Source: Deltaproteobacteria bacterium (GTDB lineage Bacteria; Desulfobacterota; GWC2-55-46). From it: a DNA stretch of 41,568 nt. Numbering within the stretch: the first letter of the stretch is position 1; each line of letters starts with the position of its first letter. The translations under genes were made by a program, and so were the position numbers. The notes beneath the pieces were generated by a model, which had not been told where the DNA came from, ran no database searches, and was given only the letters and a program-made list of their open reading frames with translations. The stretch spans positions 1-41,568 of the forward strand of contig JACRCM010000027.1 of NCBI GenBank assembly GCA_016219025.1, in the 5' to 3' direction. Below are positions 25,229-34,345 of this stretch, one piece after another.

Positions 25229-26674
25229 TTAGCGTGCCCGGCCAGGCCTCTTTCTTTTAAGGCCCTTCAATCCAGCCGGCCCGGTTATCGTCTTTGGGTC
25301 CGTGATCCGCTCCCATTCGTCCTTCGTCATTATGCCGGCCCTGAGCACGGCCTCCCGGATGGTTTCGCCGTTTGCCTCCGCCTCCTTGACGACCCGCGCC
25401 GCCGCCTCATAACCGATGACCCTGTTGAGGGCCGTGGCGAGCCCGGCGGAATTTTCAAAATAGGTCTTGCACCTTTGTCTGTCGGCCTCTATGCCCCTTG
25501 CGCACCGTTCGTCGAACGCGCTTACCGCGTTGGTCAATATCTCGATGGAATGCAGGAGGTTCCAGTTGACGAGAGGGAACATGACGTTCAGTTCTAGTTG
25601 TCCGGCCTGCGCCGCGAGGGTTATGGCAAGGTCATTGCCTATTACCTGAAACGATACCATCGTGAGCATCTCCGGCATGGATGGGTTTACCTTGCCCGGC
25701 ATTATGGACGAGCCGGGCTGAACCGCCGGGATGGTTATCTCGGCAAGGCCCGTGTGCGGGCCGGAGGCGAGGAGGCGCAGATCATTGCAGATGCGTATGA
25801 GGTCGGCAGCCGCGCCGCGCAAGGCCCCGGACGAGGCCGTAAAGTCTCCAAGGGACGTTGCGGCCTCGAAGTAGTCCGGCGCGGGCCTGAGTCCCCGGAT
25901 GCCCGTCGCGTCCCTGAGCGCCGGCATGACGGCCTTCCTGTAGAGGGGATGGGTGTTTATGCCTGTGCCTACGGCCGTGCCTCCGAGGCCGATAATCCTC
26001 ATGCGCCCGGTTGCCGTCTTTATCCTATCGACGGAACTCTCCACGGAGGCCGCGTAACCTGAGAACTCCTGGCCGAGCCGCACCGGCGCCGCGTCCTGAA
26101 GATGCGTCCTGCCGGATTTTATTACGCCGTCGAACCTTGCGGCCTTTTGCCTCAGGGTCCTTGAAAGACCGTTCAGGGCGCGCACAAGTCCTTCGGACGA
26201 CATTATGGCCGCCACGCGCAGCGCCGCGGGCATGGCGTCGTTCGTCGACTGTGAGGCGTTTACGTGGTCGTTGGGGTGGACGATGGAATAGTCGCCGCGT
26301 CTGCCGCCGAGCTCCTCGATGGCGCGGTTTGCGATGACCTCGTTCGCGTTCATGTTGTGGGAGGTGCCGGCCCCGGCCTGATAGACGTCAACGATGAATT
26401 GATCGTGGAGGCCGCCGTTGATTATCTCGTCCGCGGCCCTGATGATGGCCCCGGCCCTTTTCCGGTCGAGGAGTCCGAGCGAGAGGTTTGTCCGGGCCGC
26501 GGCCTTCTTGACCATCGCGGTCGCGGTTATGAAGACCGGCTTGGCCCTCATGCCGCTTATGGCGAAGTTTTCGGATGCGCGCAGGGTCTGGACGCCCCAA
26601 TAGGCGCCGATGGGGACGCGCCTTTCTCCCAAAGAATCGGCTTCAAGACGAAAGCCTTTGCGGTTTTTGGGCAT
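25229..26674 (-). CDS. aspA: Aspartate ammonia-lyase (aspartase/fumarase family)
   Basis: 481 residues. It has the family's flexible loop GSSIMPGKVNP with the catalytic Ser. AGAGTSHNMNANEV and VNASQSTNDAMP favour aspartase (fumarase usually has SQSSND and GSGTQSNMN), so deamination of aspartate to fumarate is the better call; class II fumarase is the alternative. ATG at 26672-26674 follows AGAGG on the minus strand. It lies 37 bp after the GerMN gene and may be in the murI operon. Confidence 0.8.
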   Translation of the reverse strand: MPKNRKGFRLEADSLGERRVPIGAYWGVQTLRASENFAISGMRAKPVFITATAMVKKAAARTNLSLGLLDRKRAGAIIRAADEIINGGLHDQFIVDVYQAGAGTSHNMNANEVIANRAIEELGGRRGDYSIVHPNDHVNASQSTNDAMPAALRVAAIMSSEGLVRALNGLSRTLRQKAARFDGVIKSGRTHLQDAAPVRLGQEFSGYAASVESSVDRIKTATGRMRIIGLGGTAVGTGINTHPLYRKAVMPALRDATGIRGLRPAPDYFEAATSLGDFTASSGALRGAAADLIRICNDLRLLASGPHTGLAEITIPAVQPGSSIMPGKVNPSMPEMLTMVSFQVIGNDLAITLAAQAGQLELNVMFPLVNWNLLHSIEILTNAVSAFDERCARGIEADRQRCKTYFENSAGLATALNRVIGYEAAARVVKEAEANGETIREAVLRAGIMTKDEWERITDPKTITGPAGLKGLKRKRPGRAR

Positions 26675-26711
26675 CTGGCCTCTGTCTTTTACGGCGAGCC
26701 TGTTTGCGCGG

Positions 26712-27338
26712 TTAGTTGTTGATGAGGCTTGCGTCGGGCGTAAACGGGACGCTTGCGTCTATGTGCCCGGCGATGGTGCCGGTCTTCTTACCGTCTACGA
26801 GGAGGCGCACCTCCTTTATCTCAGGGAAGTTGAGCGCCACGGTGTCCACCACCGAGTAGATGGTAAGGATTTCGTACGTCGAGCCTCCGGGGTGGTTCCT
26901 GACCATCTCGGAGGAGAAGTCCGCCGTGGCGGTCTGTCCCTTGACGCGGACGCCGAGGAGTTTTACGCCCTCGGGGATGGTGTTGCCAAGGGTGCGGTTT
27001 AGAGGGCCTTCGATCAGAAGGCCGAGCGCTTCTTTTATCTCGTTTTCGAGACTGCCTTTCTTGATAAGCCTTCTTTCGGCCTTGAGCCTCTCGCCGTCTT
27101 CGTCGCTCCAGTAGACGTTTATCTCCCTGGTCTCGGCGGTCTCCTTGATCTTCTTTTCGACTATCGGTCTGAATATGCGGTCGCCGTACCTGTCGACGAG
27201 CACGATGCCGGCGATGACCGTGATGATGGCGATGATGATTACAATAAGCCAGCCGCCGGCCTTGCGGGAGCGGGGACGTTTTCTGGGCGCCCCGTTTGCG
27301 GGACCACCGGTCTTGTCGGTTGTCTTCTTCTTCGCCAT
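26712..27338 (-). CDS. GerMN-domain membrane-anchored protein
   Basis: 208 residues: a Lys/Arg-rich cytoplasmic tail, one membrane helix (about 29-49, GGWLIVIIIAIITVIAGIVL), and a GerMN domain (about 70-200, LIEGPLNRTLGNTIPEG, ADFSSEMV, EVRLLVDGKKTGTIAGH). GerMN was named from spore germination proteins but is common in non-spore-formers as an envelope domain of unknown role. It starts two bases after the murI stop, so it is coupled to murI; a link to peptidoglycan is plausible. Confidence 0.85.
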   Translation of the reverse strand: MAKKKTTDKTGGPANGAPRKRPRSRKAGGWLIVIIIAIITVIAGIVLVDRYGDRIFRPIVEKKIKETAETREINVYWSDEDGERLKAERRLIKKGSLENEIKEALGLLIEGPLNRTLGNTIPEGVKLLGVRVKGQTATADFSSEMVRNHPGGSTYEILTIYSVVDTVALNFPEIKEVRLLVDGKKTGTIAGHIDASVPFTPDASLINN

Positions 27339-27340
27339 TT

Positions 27341-28228
27341 CTATGCGCCGACCGTAACGAGCCTGGCCGTGTCGAGGCCCGGCCCGAAGAATCTCTTGCC
27401 CACGGCCACGAACCGCTCAGGCGAGTCGGTGACGAAGAACTCGCGCTTCGCGCCGCCCGCCGCGCCGTTGAGCATGTCATCTCCGGCGAGCGCCCGTCTG
27501 GTCTCCTCAGCCGTGGCCTCTGCCGAGTCTATGAGTTTGACGCCCGGCCCCATGACCCCGGCTATGGTATCCTTGAGGATAGGGTAATGGGTGCAACCGA
27601 GGACGAGCGCGTCCACGCCCCGGCCTTTAATGCCGTTCAGGTAATGCTCCGCCGTAAGACGGGCGACGTCATTGGACGTCCAGCCCTCCTCGGCGAGCGG
27701 GACGAAGAGGGGGCACGCCTTGGTGAAGACAGTCAAGACATCGGTCTCTATCTCGAAGTATCTGTCAAAGCCCTTTTCTCCGTGTTCAGTGACCGAGCGC
27801 GTCTTGTCGCCTGAGAGCGCGTTGATGGCGTTCACGTAAGAGTTGCTCCGTATCGTCCCCTCGGTGCCTATTATGCCTATCCTGCCCGCGGCCGTGGCGC
27901 GTTTAGCGGCCCTTGCCCCAGGCTCTATGACCCCTATGACCGGGATGGCGAGCGTCTTTTTGAGTTCACCGAGGCCGTAGGCCGAGGCAGTGTTGCAGGC
28001 CACGACGATGAGCTTGACCCCGCGCCCGGCGAGAAACCCCGCTACCTCGCGTGAATACCTGATGACCGTCTCCTTCGACTTGCTGCCGTAAGGCACGCGC
28101 GCCGTGTCTCCGAGATAGACGGTATCCTCGCCGGGCATGAGACGCGCGATCTCGCGGAGTACCGTAAGTCCGCCGATGCCGGAGTCGAATACGCCTATGG
28201 GTCTTTTATTTATATCCTCTGAAAGCAT
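27341..28228 (-). CDS. murI: Glutamate racemase
   Basis: 295 residues. MurI makes D-glutamate for peptidoglycan. Both catalytic cysteines are present (C79 in ACNTASA, C212 in GCTHYP), with FDSGIGGLTVL and LGDTARVPYG at the start. Residues about 139-162, between the strand after GTIRSNSYVNAI and the ACPLFVPL motif, form an extra segment of about 20 residues not usual in the family; it is in frame and the enzyme may still work. Heads the murI-GerMN-aspA set. Its promoter region overlaps that of polX. Confidence 0.92.
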   Translation of the reverse strand: MLSEDINKRPIGVFDSGIGGLTVLREIARLMPGEDTVYLGDTARVPYGSKSKETVIRYSREVAGFLAGRGVKLIVVACNTASAYGLGELKKTLAIPVIGVIEPGARAAKRATAAGRIGIIGTEGTIRSNSYVNAINALSGDKTRSVTEHGEKGFDRYFEIETDVLTVFTKACPLFVPLAEEGWTSNDVARLTAEHYLNGIKGRGVDALVLGCTHYPILKDTIAGVMGPGVKLIDSAEATAEETRRALAGDDMLNGAAGGAKREFFVTDSPERFVAVGKRFFGPGLDTARLVTVGA

Positions 28229-28264
28229 AGCACAATTATTGAGTCTATGGTAAAGGGCAGCCTG

Positions 28265-28292
28265 TTGTCAAAGCAATAGATTATTATATAAT
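28265..28292 (+). promoter_or_regulatory. Sigma-70 promoter for polX, overlapping a divergent murI promoter
   Basis: TTGTCA (28265-28270) and TATAAT (28287-28292) are separated by 16 bp, 39 bp upstream of the polX start. On the minus strand TTGACA (complement of 28267-28272) overlaps the same -35 and could serve murI, with a weaker -10 (TAGACT) 18 bp on. Confidence 0.7.
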
Positions 28293-28330
28293 AAGAAGGC
28301 CGGTTTGCATATAGCGGCTGAGGCGAGTTG

Positions 28331-30082
28331 ATGGAAAACACAGAGATAGCCAGGATATTCCACGAGATAGCCGAACTCCTCGAAATGAAGGGAGAAGACC
28401 ATTTCCGCATCCGCTCGTACCGGAACGCCGCGATGGTCATAGAGGGGCTGACCGAGTCCTTGAAGACGCTTTATGAAAAGGGCGAGGCCGGACTCGACGG
28501 CATCCCCGGCGTGGGCAAGGGCATACGCGCCAAGATCGCCGAGATGCTCACGACCGGTCGATGCGCCGTCCATGACGGGCTTTTGAAAGAGCTTCCCGCC
28601 GGACTCTTCGACGTGTTGAAGGTCGGGGGGATCGGCCCGAAGAAGGTCATGCTTCTATATAAGGAACTTGGGATAACGAGCGTGGACGCGCTCAGACGGG
28701 CCGCCGAGTCCCACGCCATACACGCGCTGCCCGGCATGGGCGAAAAGACCGAGGAGAATATCATCAGGGCCGTCGAGAGCCTCAAGAAGGTCTCCGCGAG
28801 GTTCAATCTTGCCGTTGGGCTGTCCTACGCCGAGGGTATCAAGGCGCATCTTCAAAAAACGCCGGGCGTTGCGCGGGTCGAGGCCGCCGGGAGCCTCAGA
28901 CGCTGGAAGGACTCCATCGGGGACCTCGACATGCTGTGCATCGCGCATAAGCCGGAAGACGCCATCGCGGCCTTTGCAGCTTATCCCGGCGTTAAGGATG
29001 TCTTATCGAAGGGAGGCACGAAAAGCACGGTTGTTTTAAAGACGGGGTTGCAGGTCGATCTCCGCGTCCTCAAGGAGGACGCCTTTGGCGCGGCCATGCA
29101 GTATTTCACCGGCTCCAAGGCGCATAACGTGGCGCTGCGCGATATGGCCAAGAGAAAGGGGTTGAAGATAAACGAGTACGGCGTATTCAAGGAGCCGGGG
29201 GACAGATGGGACGCGGGCAAAACGGAAGAAGATGTCTATAGGAGCGTCGGCCTGCCGTGGATACCGCCTGAACTCCGCGAGAACCGGGGAGAGATAGAGG
29301 CCGCCGCCGAAGGGAGACTCCCCGCGCCCCTCGAACTCTGCGACATAAGAGGCGACCTCCACGTCCACACGAGGGAGTCCGACGGCAATGCCACGCTTGC
29401 GGAACTGAGCGAGGCGGCGCAGGCGCGGGGCTACGAATACATCGCCATAACCGACCACTCCAGGGCCGTGGGCGTGGCGCACGGCCTCGACGAGAAGCGC
29501 GCTATGGCGCAGATAGAGGCGATAGACGCCTTTAACGAAAGACTGAAGGCGTCGGGCAGGCATTTCAGATTATTGAAGGGCGCAGAGGTGGACATCCGGG
29601 CTGACGGCACGCTCGATCACGCCGATGAGGTCTTGTCGCGCCTCGACTGCGTCGTCGGCGCGGTGCATTCGGGCTTCAACATGACGCGGGAGGCGATGAC
29701 CGGGAGGATCATAAAGGGCATGGAGAGCGGCTGGATAAACGTGCTCGCCCATCCTACGGGCAGGCTCATAGGAGTCCGCGAGCCGTATAAAGTTGACATG
29801 GAGGCCGTGATGGGAGCGGCCAAGAGGCACGGGACGGCCCTGGAACTGAACTCATACCCTGAACGCCTCGACCTCAACGACGTGCATTGCAGGATGGCCA
29901 GGGAGAGGGGGATTCTCGTGGCAGTCTCGACCGACTCTCACTCGACGGCGCATCTCGGCAATATCACCTTCGGCATCCACAACGCGAGGCGCGGCTGGCT
30001 TGAGAAGAACGACGTGCTGAACACGCGGGGGCTGAAGGAGTTGCTCAGGATTTTGAAGAAGACGAGGCAGGCGGGGCGATAG
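28331..30082 (+). CDS. polX: DNA polymerase X family protein with PHP domain
   Basis: 583 residues. The N-terminal part has helix-hairpin-helix segments (GIPGVGKGIRAKIAEM, ALPGMGEKTEENI), then the nucleotidyltransferase motif GSLRRWKDSIGDLDML. The PHP domain starts at about 343 (GDLHVHTRESDG) with metal-binding His/Asp residues (AITDHSRAVG, AHPTGRLIG, STDSHS). Bacterial PolX fills short gaps in repair and the PHP part is a 3'-5' exonuclease. ATG 28331 is preferred over TTG 28328. The stop TAG is followed immediately by the reversed stop of the next gene (TAGCTA). Confidence 0.93.
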   Translation: MENTEIARIFHEIAELLEMKGEDHFRIRSYRNAAMVIEGLTESLKTLYEKGEAGLDGIPGVGKGIRAKIAEMLTTGRCAVHDGLLKELPAGLFDVLKVGGIGPKKVMLLYKELGITSVDALRRAAESHAIHALPGMGEKTEENIIRAVESLKKVSARFNLAVGLSYAEGIKAHLQKTPGVARVEAAGSLRRWKDSIGDLDMLCIAHKPEDAIAAFAAYPGVKDVLSKGGTKSTVVLKTGLQVDLRVLKEDAFGAAMQYFTGSKAHNVALRDMAKRKGLKINEYGVFKEPGDRWDAGKTEEDVYRSVGLPWIPPELRENRGEIEAAAEGRLPAPLELCDIRGDLHVHTRESDGNATLAELSEAAQARGYEYIAITDHSRAVGVAHGLDEKRAMAQIEAIDAFNERLKASGRHFRLLKGAEVDIRADGTLDHADEVLSRLDCVVGAVHSGFNMTREAMTGRIIKGMESGWINVLAHPTGRLIGVREPYKVDMEAVMGAAKRHGTALELNSYPERLDLNDVHCRMARERGILVAVSTDSHSTAHLGNITFGIHNARRGWLEKNDVLNTRGLKELLRILKKTRQAGR

Positions 30083-30952
30083 CTACGCCGTCTCCACTTC
30101 CTTTATCTCGACCGAGGTGTGCCCGAACTGCTGGAGCCTGTTGGTCTTGACCTTGATGTCGCACGGGTTGCAGTGGCCGAATGCGCCGCATACGCGCCAC
30201 GAGTCCTCAAGACCGAACGCCGGGTCGATGATGCTGCCTACGGGCGTCCTGCCCTCGTAGAGGTCGCTGTGGCAGCGGTAGACCGAGCCGTCGCTCCCGA
30301 TGATAAGCTCGGTGGTCTTGCACATCACAGTCTTCTTGAACTTCCTTTCGCATGCGCGTTCATACCTGTAAGTGCCGTGGAGCCTGCCCGCGTGTTCGCC
30401 GAGGAACTCCTTGAAGCGGAAATCCACCCCCCTGTCCAGGCAATACTCCCGCGCCTCGCGGATCGTCCTTTCCTGCGACGGGTGCAGGACGCCCCAGATG
30501 CCGATGGAGTATCCGGCGTCCTGCATCTTCAAGACCTTTTTGACGAGCGGGGCAAGCTCCATCGCCTCTGGGTGGTAGCTGACGCGGATGGACGCGTATG
30601 GCGAGTCGCGCTTTACCCTGTAGGGGTTGACCTTGCTCATGAACTCGTCCACGTCGAACTGGAGGTTCGTGAGGATGTCTATGTTGAGGGAGGGCTTTAT
30701 GTTGTTGATGATGTATATGAAGTCCTTGTGGAGCGAGGGTTCTCCGCCCTGAAGCGTTATCGGGAGGTCGTCGCGCGAGACCAGCCTGTTTATCCCCCTG
30801 ACCACGTCCTCGCCTGATAGCCGCTTCCTGGCGAAGCCCGCTTCTCCGAAACGGTTTATGCAGTATGAGCAGGTGAGGTTGCAGGCCAGCGTCAGGAAGA
30901 AGGCCGCGTAATTGTAGTGGGGCGGCAGGGGTATGGGCTTTAATTCCTTCAT
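30083..30952 (-). CDS. Radical SAM protein
   Basis: 289 residues with the [4Fe-4S] motif CNLTCSYC (C24, C28, C31), GGEP (residues about 69-72), and a C-terminal cysteine group (MCKTTELIIGSDGSVYRC, GHCNPCDIK) that may hold a second cluster as in SPASM/twitch enzymes. Reaction unknown. It is the last of seven minus-strand genes with spacers of 15-29 bp. The 29-bp spacer before it contains an ATAACC repeat (30965-30980). Confidence 0.82.
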   Translation of the reverse strand: MKELKPIPLPPHYNYAAFFLTLACNLTCSYCINRFGEAGFARKRLSGEDVVRGINRLVSRDDLPITLQGGEPSLHKDFIYIINNIKPSLNIDILTNLQFDVDEFMSKVNPYRVKRDSPYASIRVSYHPEAMELAPLVKKVLKMQDAGYSIGIWGVLHPSQERTIREAREYCLDRGVDFRFKEFLGEHAGRLHGTYRYERACERKFKKTVMCKTTELIIGSDGSVYRCHSDLYEGRTPVGSIIDPAFGLEDSWRVCGAFGHCNPCDIKVKTNRLQQFGHTSVEIKEVETA

Positions 30953-30981
30953 GGAGACCTCCGTCGGTTATCGGTTATCGT

Positions 30982-32034
30982 TCAGAACGCCGGCGCATGC
31001 GGGGCCGTCGTTGCCGTCTCCCGGCGGCGCGGGGCCTCTGAGTCGCCGAGCGTATTTTCTATGGCCTTCCAGACCGTCTGCGGCCTTATCGCGTACATGC
31101 AGGGCGTCTCTTTTTTGCACGTGGTGGACAGACACGGCAGACAGTCGTATTTGCCTTCGGGCAGGAGTTTCACGCCGTTCTTGACGTAGACCTCGCTTGC
31201 AAGCGTCGGGCCGAAGAACGAGACGATCTTTTTGTCCAGCGCGTGCGCGATGTGGAGACCCAGACTGTCGTTGGTCACGAGGAGCCTACATGAGTTTATC
31301 CACTCTATGTACTCCTCGATGTATTTGAGACCCTGTTGCCACGATATCCTGTAACGCCCGCCTATGAGCGCCTCGAGCTCCTTCCAGTACTCAGGCGGCC
31401 ATGCCTTTATCGGCCACTTGTCGCCGACGTGGTGGTTGAAGCCGATGTCGTATAGCGTTTTTCCGGCGGGACGATACCCGATGGACGGCGTCTCTCCTTG
31501 CCACTTGCCGCCGACCATCTCGAACAATACGTCCTCCCAGTACTTGCCGTGCGAGACCTTGTCCTTCTGGTTGAAGCATATCTCAAGGACGTGCTGGCTT
31601 CCGTCATAAGCGTTGGTCTCGCCGGTCTCAGGGTCGAACCGAAAACCGTACCGCCTCCAGCCGTTGAGCGAGTCGGCAAGGGCGCAGATGCCAGCGACCT
31701 TCTCCAGGTTGATTATCGTGTCGAACCGCTCGGCCTTCAGTTGCAAAACGGCCGTAAGGTCGTAGGGGAGTATCCGCGCAATGCCGGGGTTGCCCTTGAG
31801 GAGGGCTACGGCCTTTTCGTCCACGAGCCACGTAACGTGCGCGCCCTTGAACTGGTTGAGGAGCACGGTGGAGCGCAGGACGTCTCCGAGCGAGGTCGTC
31901 CGGCTGACCTCGTCAACGAGGGTCTCGGAGTAGCCCAGCTTGATTATCAGCACCTTTTCCCTGCGTTTCAGGTTCACTTTAGTCAACTGCCTTATGTTGA
32001 GGAGTTCATGATGAGGAATGGGATTTATGCTCAT
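30982..32034 (-). CDS. Glycosyltransferase family 9 (heptosyltransferase-like)
   Basis: 350 residues. KVLIIKLGYSETL near the start, a WLVDEKAVALLKGNP segment and LVTNDSLGLHIAHALDKKIVSFFGPT near the C-terminus are typical of ADP-heptose:LPS heptosyltransferases and other GT9 enzymes. A cysteine-rich stretch (CLPCLSTTC) follows. It adds a sugar to a growing lipid-linked glycan in the cytoplasm. The ATG at 32032-32034 was chosen because the longer frame runs into the upstream gene. Confidence 0.85.
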   Translation of the reverse strand: MSINPIPHHELLNIRQLTKVNLKRREKVLIIKLGYSETLVDEVSRTTSLGDVLRSTVLLNQFKGAHVTWLVDEKAVALLKGNPGIARILPYDLTAVLQLKAERFDTIINLEKVAGICALADSLNGWRRYGFRFDPETGETNAYDGSQHVLEICFNQKDKVSHGKYWEDVLFEMVGGKWQGETPSIGYRPAGKTLYDIGFNHHVGDKWPIKAWPPEYWKELEALIGGRYRISWQQGLKYIEEYIEWINSCRLLVTNDSLGLHIAHALDKKIVSFFGPTLASEVYVKNGVKLLPEGKYDCLPCLSTTCKKETPCMYAIRPQTVWKAIENTLGDSEAPRRRETATTAPHAPAF

Positions 32035-32060
32035 ACCCGTATACCCCCAGCGTTTTTTGA

Positions 32061-33545
32061 CTACGTCTTGCCCAACTCCTCTTTGCTGAAGACCTCTTCC
32101 GTGTGTTTGAAACGTTCCAGCACGAAGCTCTCGTAGACGCCCCTGGCCGTGTCCGCGAGCGAGAACCTCATCGGGTATATCTTTTCCTTTATGAGAAACG
32201 CCTTGACGAGATAGTAGGCTATGAAATACGCCCGCGTGAACGGGAGTTTTATGAGTCCGTTCACGACGACGTTGCGCGTCCACGGCGCCCACAGGCATAC
32301 GGTGGAGAGGAGCGAGAGGTTCCTTTGCAGGAGCTTTTCCTTCTCCGTAAAGCAGGTGAGGGGCGAGGTGGACTGGTAACTCATGTGGAGCTTGTCGAAG
32401 TTGCCGTCGAACGCGCCCTGGGCTATCGCGTAGTTCGCAAGCTCGGTCTCAGGGTATGGGAAAAAGAGCGGGAACTCCCCGAACGTCACCTTGCATTTGA
32501 GGTTCAGGTCGAGCGACTCGATATCCTCGCTTAAAGACGAGCCTGGCGCGGCGAAGATGGTGTTCGAGAATGTCGGAACTCCGTGTCTGGCGCACAGGCC
32601 GAACGCCTCCAACATCGTCTCCTTCGTCATGTTCCGTTTCAGGACCTCGTTCCTTACCCTGTCGCTCCCGCTCTCGATGGACATGGAGAGGGATGCGAGA
32701 CCGGCCTTTTTGAGCTTGAGGAGTATCGGCTCGGTGAGGAGGTTGGCCCGCATGAGGCAGTGGAACGGCAGGCCGATCTCGCGCGGGTACCTCTCGGAGA
32801 ATTCGTCGAGCCATTCGCCGTCTTTCATCACGAAGATGTCGTCGTAGAATTTTATGAACTGCGTTGGCCAGCGCCGCTTCAGGTCTTTGAGCTCCGCGAG
32901 CGCGCGCTCCACGCTCATGCGCGCCCCGAGCGTGCCGTTGCCCTTGTAGAACGTGTTGTATTTGTGGTTGAAGCAATAGGCGCATTTGTACGGACATCCC
33001 CTGCTTGCCATGAAGCTCCGCATGGGGAATCTGCCCAGCCGGGTCGTCTCGTAGAAGAGGCCGCGGTCGAGGAACGGCAGGTCGTCGAGTTGCGCCCTTC
33101 TTGGCCGGCAAACGGGCGGCGTCCCTTTTACGAAGTTCGCCTTCGTGACGACGTTCGGTATACCGTCGATTGAACCCTTGTTCTCTATGGCATTGAGGAG
33201 CTCAGGCCATGCGTCGTCTCCCTCGCCCGCGCACAGGGCGTCGAACGGGAACCGCTCTATCATTTCGGGGAAGAAGGTCGCATGAGGCCCGCCGATGACC
33301 GTGAAGATGTCTTTGCCGATGGACTTGACGACCTCGTTGGCGGCTATGTAGTATTTATGCTCTCCGGTCTTGGCGCTGAACGCCGCCACGTCGGGCCGGA
33401 ACTCCCTGACCTTGTCTCTCAAGTCCCTCTTCGCAAGCACCGATATGGCGGTCGAATGCCCCTGCCTTTTTGCAAGCGCCGAGAGGAGCATTATGCCCAT
33501 CGGGTCGATGTATTCCACGTCTTTGATTATGAAGAGTATCTTCAT
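32061..33545 (-). CDS. B12-binding-domain radical SAM protein
   Basis: 494 residues. An N-terminal Rossmann-like cobalamin-binding domain (about 1-135, MKILFIIKDVEYIDPMGIM, VIGGPHATFFPEMI) precedes the radical SAM core with CPYKCAYC (about residues 184-191), MSIESGSDRVRNEVLKR and a helical C-terminal region. Class B enzymes of this type methylate or rearrange unactivated carbons. DxHxxG is not seen in the N-domain, so base-off B12 binding is uncertain. Membership in the glycan gene set suggests a sugar or lipid substrate. Confidence 0.85.
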   Translation of the reverse strand: MKILFIIKDVEYIDPMGIMLLSALAKRQGHSTAISVLAKRDLRDKVREFRPDVAAFSAKTGEHKYYIAANEVVKSIGKDIFTVIGGPHATFFPEMIERFPFDALCAGEGDDAWPELLNAIENKGSIDGIPNVVTKANFVKGTPPVCRPRRAQLDDLPFLDRGLFYETTRLGRFPMRSFMASRGCPYKCAYCFNHKYNTFYKGNGTLGARMSVERALAELKDLKRRWPTQFIKFYDDIFVMKDGEWLDEFSERYPREIGLPFHCLMRANLLTEPILLKLKKAGLASLSMSIESGSDRVRNEVLKRNMTKETMLEAFGLCARHGVPTFSNTIFAAPGSSLSEDIESLDLNLKCKVTFGEFPLFFPYPETELANYAIAQGAFDGNFDKLHMSYQSTSPLTCFTEKEKLLQRNLSLLSTVCLWAPWTRNVVVNGLIKLPFTRAYFIAYYLVKAFLIKEKIYPMRFSLADTARGVYESFVLERFKHTEEVFSKEELGKT

Positions 33546-33561
33546 TTAAACACCGCGACCG

Positions 33562-34329
33562 TTAAAAAGACGCCGATGAATCGGCAACTACGACCCGCTG
33601 ACCATGTCCGCTGTAGCGCGTCCGTTCCTTTACCCGCACGTCCCAGAAGAGCGTGATTATGGCCTTGGCGACGCTTATGACGTTCTTCGGCGCGAACGCC
33701 TTGCTCCTGCCCGTGTCCCTCGGTTTTATCTCTATGCCCACCTCGGCGTATGTGGCGCCCGTTCTGAGAAGCCGCACCAGTATCGCGGCCATGTACGCGA
33801 AGCCCCACGTCTTGAGCGGGCATCTTTTCAATAAGGCGCCCTTGATGACGCACGTGCCGTTGTAGTAGCGCAGGCTCAACCCGAATAGCGTATTTACGAT
33901 TACGACGAAGAGCCGCGATATCGCCCGCCGGGCAGGGGGACGCGCGCGCTGGTTGGCGGTATACGGGATTATGATGTCGGCTGTTCCGGCAAGGCGCATG
34001 ATCCTCGTGAGCGCCTCGGCGGGTATCTCGTTGTCGCCCGGCACCATGATGACGTATTCGTTTGAGGCGAGTCTCACGCCCTCCGTGTAGTTGTACCCGA
34101 AGCCCATGTTCCTTGGGTTGTGCACCACGCGGACGGACTTGTCCCGCTCCCTTATGCCCTCGATGACCGCGCCCGTGTCGTCGGTCGAGCCGTCGTTGAA
34201 GATGATGATCTCGAATGCGCCGAACCTCCGCGAGGCGGCAAGGGCGGTCTTGATGGATTCGACCGCGCCGCGGACGTTGCCCTCTTCGTTCAGGCACGGG
34301 ACGATTATCGATATGGTTGTCTTGGTCAT
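33562..34329 (-). CDS. Glycosyltransferase family 2
   Basis: 255 residues. ISIIVPCLNEEGNVRGAVES, FNDGSTDDTG and MVPGDNEI are the nucleotide-sugar binding motifs of GT2 polyprenol-phosphate or related sugar transferases. There is no clear C-terminal membrane pair. The last residues (VVVADSSASF) and the stop are encoded by a copy of the GTAGTTGCCGATTCATCGGC repeat (33571-33591), so the C-terminal tail comes from a dispersed element. The hairpin there is followed by T residues and could attenuate transcription into the next gene. Confidence 0.85.
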   Translation of the reverse strand: MTKTTISIIVPCLNEEGNVRGAVESIKTALAASRRFGAFEIIIFNDGSTDDTGAVIEGIRERDKSVRVVHNPRNMGFGYNYTEGVRLASNEYVIMVPGDNEIPAEALTRIMRLAGTADIIIPYTANQRARPPARRAISRLFVVIVNTLFGLSLRYYNGTCVIKGALLKRCPLKTWGFAYMAAILVRLLRTGATYAEVGIEIKPRDTGRSKAFAPKNVISVAKAIITLFWDVRVKERTRYSGHGQRVVVADSSASF

Positions 34330-34345
34330 TGCGTCAACCGCGTGT

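Noticed and set aside
25229-26674. Class II fumarase
   Set aside because: SQSTND and GTSHNMNANEV fit aspartase better than the fumarase forms, although the distinction by eye is not absolute.
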